DNA of 50,152 nt, taken from CAKOSP01 sp964370545 (lineage in GTDB: Bacteria > Bacillota_I > Bacilli_A > RF39 > UBA660). This document shows, in pieces, positions 48,996 through 50,152 of the stretch; position 1 is the stretch's first letter; each line of letters starts with the position of its first letter. Made by a program: the position numbers and the translations under genes. Location: the NCBI GenBank assembly GCA_964370545.1, contig CAYJJQ010000005.1, positions 1 to 50,152 on the forward strand, written 5' to 3'. The notes beneath the pieces are model-generated. The model ran no database searches and was not told where the DNA came from. It saw only the letters and a program-made list of their open reading frames with translations.

Positions 48996-49628
48996 TTATT
49001 TTTTTAATTTTCTTTTTAATTCTTTATAATTCGGACAAGCGGCTTTTACTAAAGCCCAAAAGTTTTTTCCATGGTTAGCTTCAAAAAAATGACATAATTC
49101 ATGAATAATAACATAATCAATTATTTCTAAATCTTTTTTAAGTAGCTCACTATTAAGAGTAATGATATTATTTCTTCTATTACATACTCCCCAACGAGTT
49201 TTCATTTTTCTAACTCTTATTTTAAATTCTGGCAAATTATTAAAACATTTCTTACATAAAGCTGCTTCGCCTTCAAATACTTTAGTACATTCATTATTCC
49301 AAAATTTTTCTAAAGCTTCTATGCTAGGTGTATAAACAACATTATCTTTAAAACCAACTTTAGTTAAAGTTTTATTTATTTTAACTTCATACTCTTTACC
49401 TAAATAATAAAACTTTTCATTATATTCATTTTTCTCTTTTTGTTTATGATAAAGTTTATTAATCTCTTCTTCATTTTTCATAATCATAGCTCTTATTTCA
49501 TGTTCTTTCATATTTGTAGGAGCTGATACTACTAAACTATTTTTTTCATCCACACGAAAATAAATATGTTTAATATTTTTGTATTTTATTACTACATTAA
49601 TTTCCAAATCATTAATAGTTATTTTCAT
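48996..49628 (-). CDS. YgjP/DUF45 family zinc metallopeptidase-like protein
   Basis: A 210-aa protein. HELCH (176-180) is the zinc motif, followed by FFEANHGKNFW with a third His. RKMKTRWGVCNRRNNIITLNSELL is the family signature. The N-terminal part is a beta domain (IYFRVDEKNSLVVSAP). The family relates to SprT/WLM proteases; physiological substrates are unknown. It is the first gene of the trmH-rimM-trmD operon. Confidence 0.88.
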   Translation of the reverse strand: MKITINDLEINVVIKYKNIKHIYFRVDEKNSLVVSAPTNMKEHEIRAMIMKNEEEINKLYHKQKEKNEYNEKFYYLGKEYEVKINKTLTKVGFKDNVVYTPSIEALEKFWNNECTKVFEGEAALCKKCFNNLPEFKIRVRKMKTRWGVCNRRNNIITLNSELLKKDLEIIDYVIIHELCHFFEANHGKNFWALVKAACPNYKELKRKLKK

Positions 49629-49645
49629 ATAAAACCTCTATATAA

Positions 49646-49674
49646 ATTTTATCAAACGAAGTCCTAAAAGTCCA
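49646..49674 (-). promoter_or_regulatory. Promoter of the ygjP-trmH-rimM-trmD operon
   Basis: Minus-strand TGGACT (49669-49674), 17-nt spacer and TAAAAT (49646-49651), with TG one base before the -10. Confidence 0.6.
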
Positions 49675-49743
49675 TAAATTAATACAACTTAATCCATTGT
49701 AACTGACTTGCTATTTTTTAGTAACTAAAATGTCACATTTATC

Positions 49744-49790
49744 TTGCTTTTTTGTAACATATTTGCTATACTAATACCTAAATCAAGGGG
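49744..49790 (+). promoter_or_regulatory. Promoter and ribosome binding site of the TagF-like gene
   Basis: TTGCTT (49744-49749), 17-nt spacer and TATACT (49767-49772) with TG one base before the -10; AAGGGG at 49785-49790. Confidence 0.55.
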
Positions 49791-49800
49791 TTGATGTTAT

Positions 49801-50152
49801 TTGGATAGAGTTTTTAACGTGCTTTTTGCACATTTAAAGCTAGTTTATTATTTTATTAAAAAGTTTAAAAGTAAAAATAAAGTACTATTTTTAAGTAGAC
49901 AAACTAATACTTTATCACTGGATATGCAGTTAATTATTAACGAGTTAAAATTAACTATGCCAGCAACTGAAGTTGTTACTATAAATAAAAAACTAGATAG
50001 AAATTTAAAATCATTAATACAAAATTACTTTTTATTTTATAAGCAAATGTATCATATTGCTACTAGTAAATTTTGTATTATAGATGGTTACCTGCCTGCT
50101 ATATCACTTTTAAATCATAAAGAAGATTTAAAAATATTACAGTTATGGCACT
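49801..50152 (+). CDS. CDP-glycerol glycerophosphotransferase-family protein, 5' part
   Basis: The frame starts at TTG 49801 (AAGGGG ten nt upstream; a stop lies three codons before) and runs off the end of the window after 117 codons. KVLFLSRQTNTLSLDMQLIINELK, the NYFLFYKQMYHIATSKFCIIDGYLPAISLLNH stretch and ILQLWH match the N-terminal region of TagB/TagF-type enzymes that build poly(glycerol phosphate) teichoic acid. The catalytic C-terminal half is outside the window. It would act at the inner face of the membrane. Confidence 0.75.
   Translation, partial: MDRVFNVLFAHLKLVYYFIKKFKSKNKVLFLSRQTNTLSLDMQLIINELKLTMPATEVVTINKKLDRNLKSLIQNYFLFYKQMYHIATSKFCIIDGYLPAISLLNHKEDLKILQLWH

Noticed and set aside
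1..50152. Use of TGA as tryptophan (Mycoplasma code)
   Set aside because: TGA ends glyA, rimM and other genes at natural positions, and Trp codons in lysS, topA, folD neighbours and others are TGG.
1..50152. tRNA or rRNA genes, CRISPR arrays, insertion sequences
   Set aside because: No T-loop motifs in tRNA context, no regularly spaced repeats and no transposase or integrase reading frames were seen.

Overview
The window is very AT-rich, gene-dense bacterial DNA. Protein content, the strong GGAGG-type ribosome binding sites spaced only about 4 to 9 nt from their starts, and the tig-lon, spoVID-ysxE, queA-tgt-yrzE-yrbG and trmD-rimM neighbourhoods point to a low-GC Firmicute (Bacilli or Erysipelotrichia, or one of the Mollicutes-like uncultured gut lineages). 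The standard bacterial code is used: TGA ends glyA, rimM and others, and Trp is TGG. Two runs of exactly ten N (335-344 and 9563-9572) look like scaffold gaps, so this is probably a metagenome or draft assembly. Most genes are on the minus strand. I saw no tRNA, rRNA, CRISPR array, transposase or phage module.

Layout. 0.1-10.4 kb: a tiny membrane protein; then (minus) ysxE and spoVID homologues, lon, trigger factor, lysS; then (plus) a COG2509 flavoprotein and a membrane-anchored protein broken by a gap. 10.4-17.7 kb: GrpB-family protein, a three-repeat beta-sandwich protein, a GNAT acetyltransferase, a TetR-controlled membrane protein, ftsW, a decayed NUDIX gene, an Smr protein, a PfkB kinase, DUF421 and TIGR04086 membrane proteins. 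17.7-30.5 kb: a long minus-strand block with queuosine genes (queA, tgt), a folate/dTMP set (folD, glyA, thyX, tmk), ruvB, a nucleotidase, an HD hydrolase with a possible CYTH domain, a NUDIX-type repressor and ruvA. 30.5-38.9 kb: topA, LTA-synthase-like enzyme, rnhB, rbgA, a dinD insertion flanked by a duplicated rbgA 5' end, a NUDIX hydrolase, a zinc-ribbon membrane protein and an orphan TrpF-like protein. 39-50 kb: helD-like helicase, DUF1848, gmk, lepB, rplS with a leader, an about 500-nt stretch that looks like an independent structured RNA gene, trmD-rimM-trmH, a YgjP metallopeptidase, and the start of a teichoic-acid glycerophosphotransferase gene.

How genes work together. folD, glyA, thyX and tmk cover one-carbon supply through to dTDP; queA and tgt modify tRNA wobble G34; rplS, rbgA, trmD, rimM and lysS serve translation; ruvA, ruvB, topA, rnhB and dinD serve DNA metabolism; the LTA-synthase-like enzyme, the TagF-like enzyme and FtsW build the wall. 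spoVID and ysxE imply that the ancestor, and possibly this organism, made endospores.

Best leads for novelty: (1) the promoter-to-terminator unit at 45.8-46.35 kb, with long-range complementarity and no convincing protein; (2) a NUDIX protein with a damaged catalytic box plus winged helix, its promoter spacer filled by a palindrome that recurs twice in front of the adjacent HD(-CYTH) gene; (3) dinD inserted with an about 105-bp duplication of the rbgA 5' end; (4) the regular placement of stop codons inside terminator hairpins.
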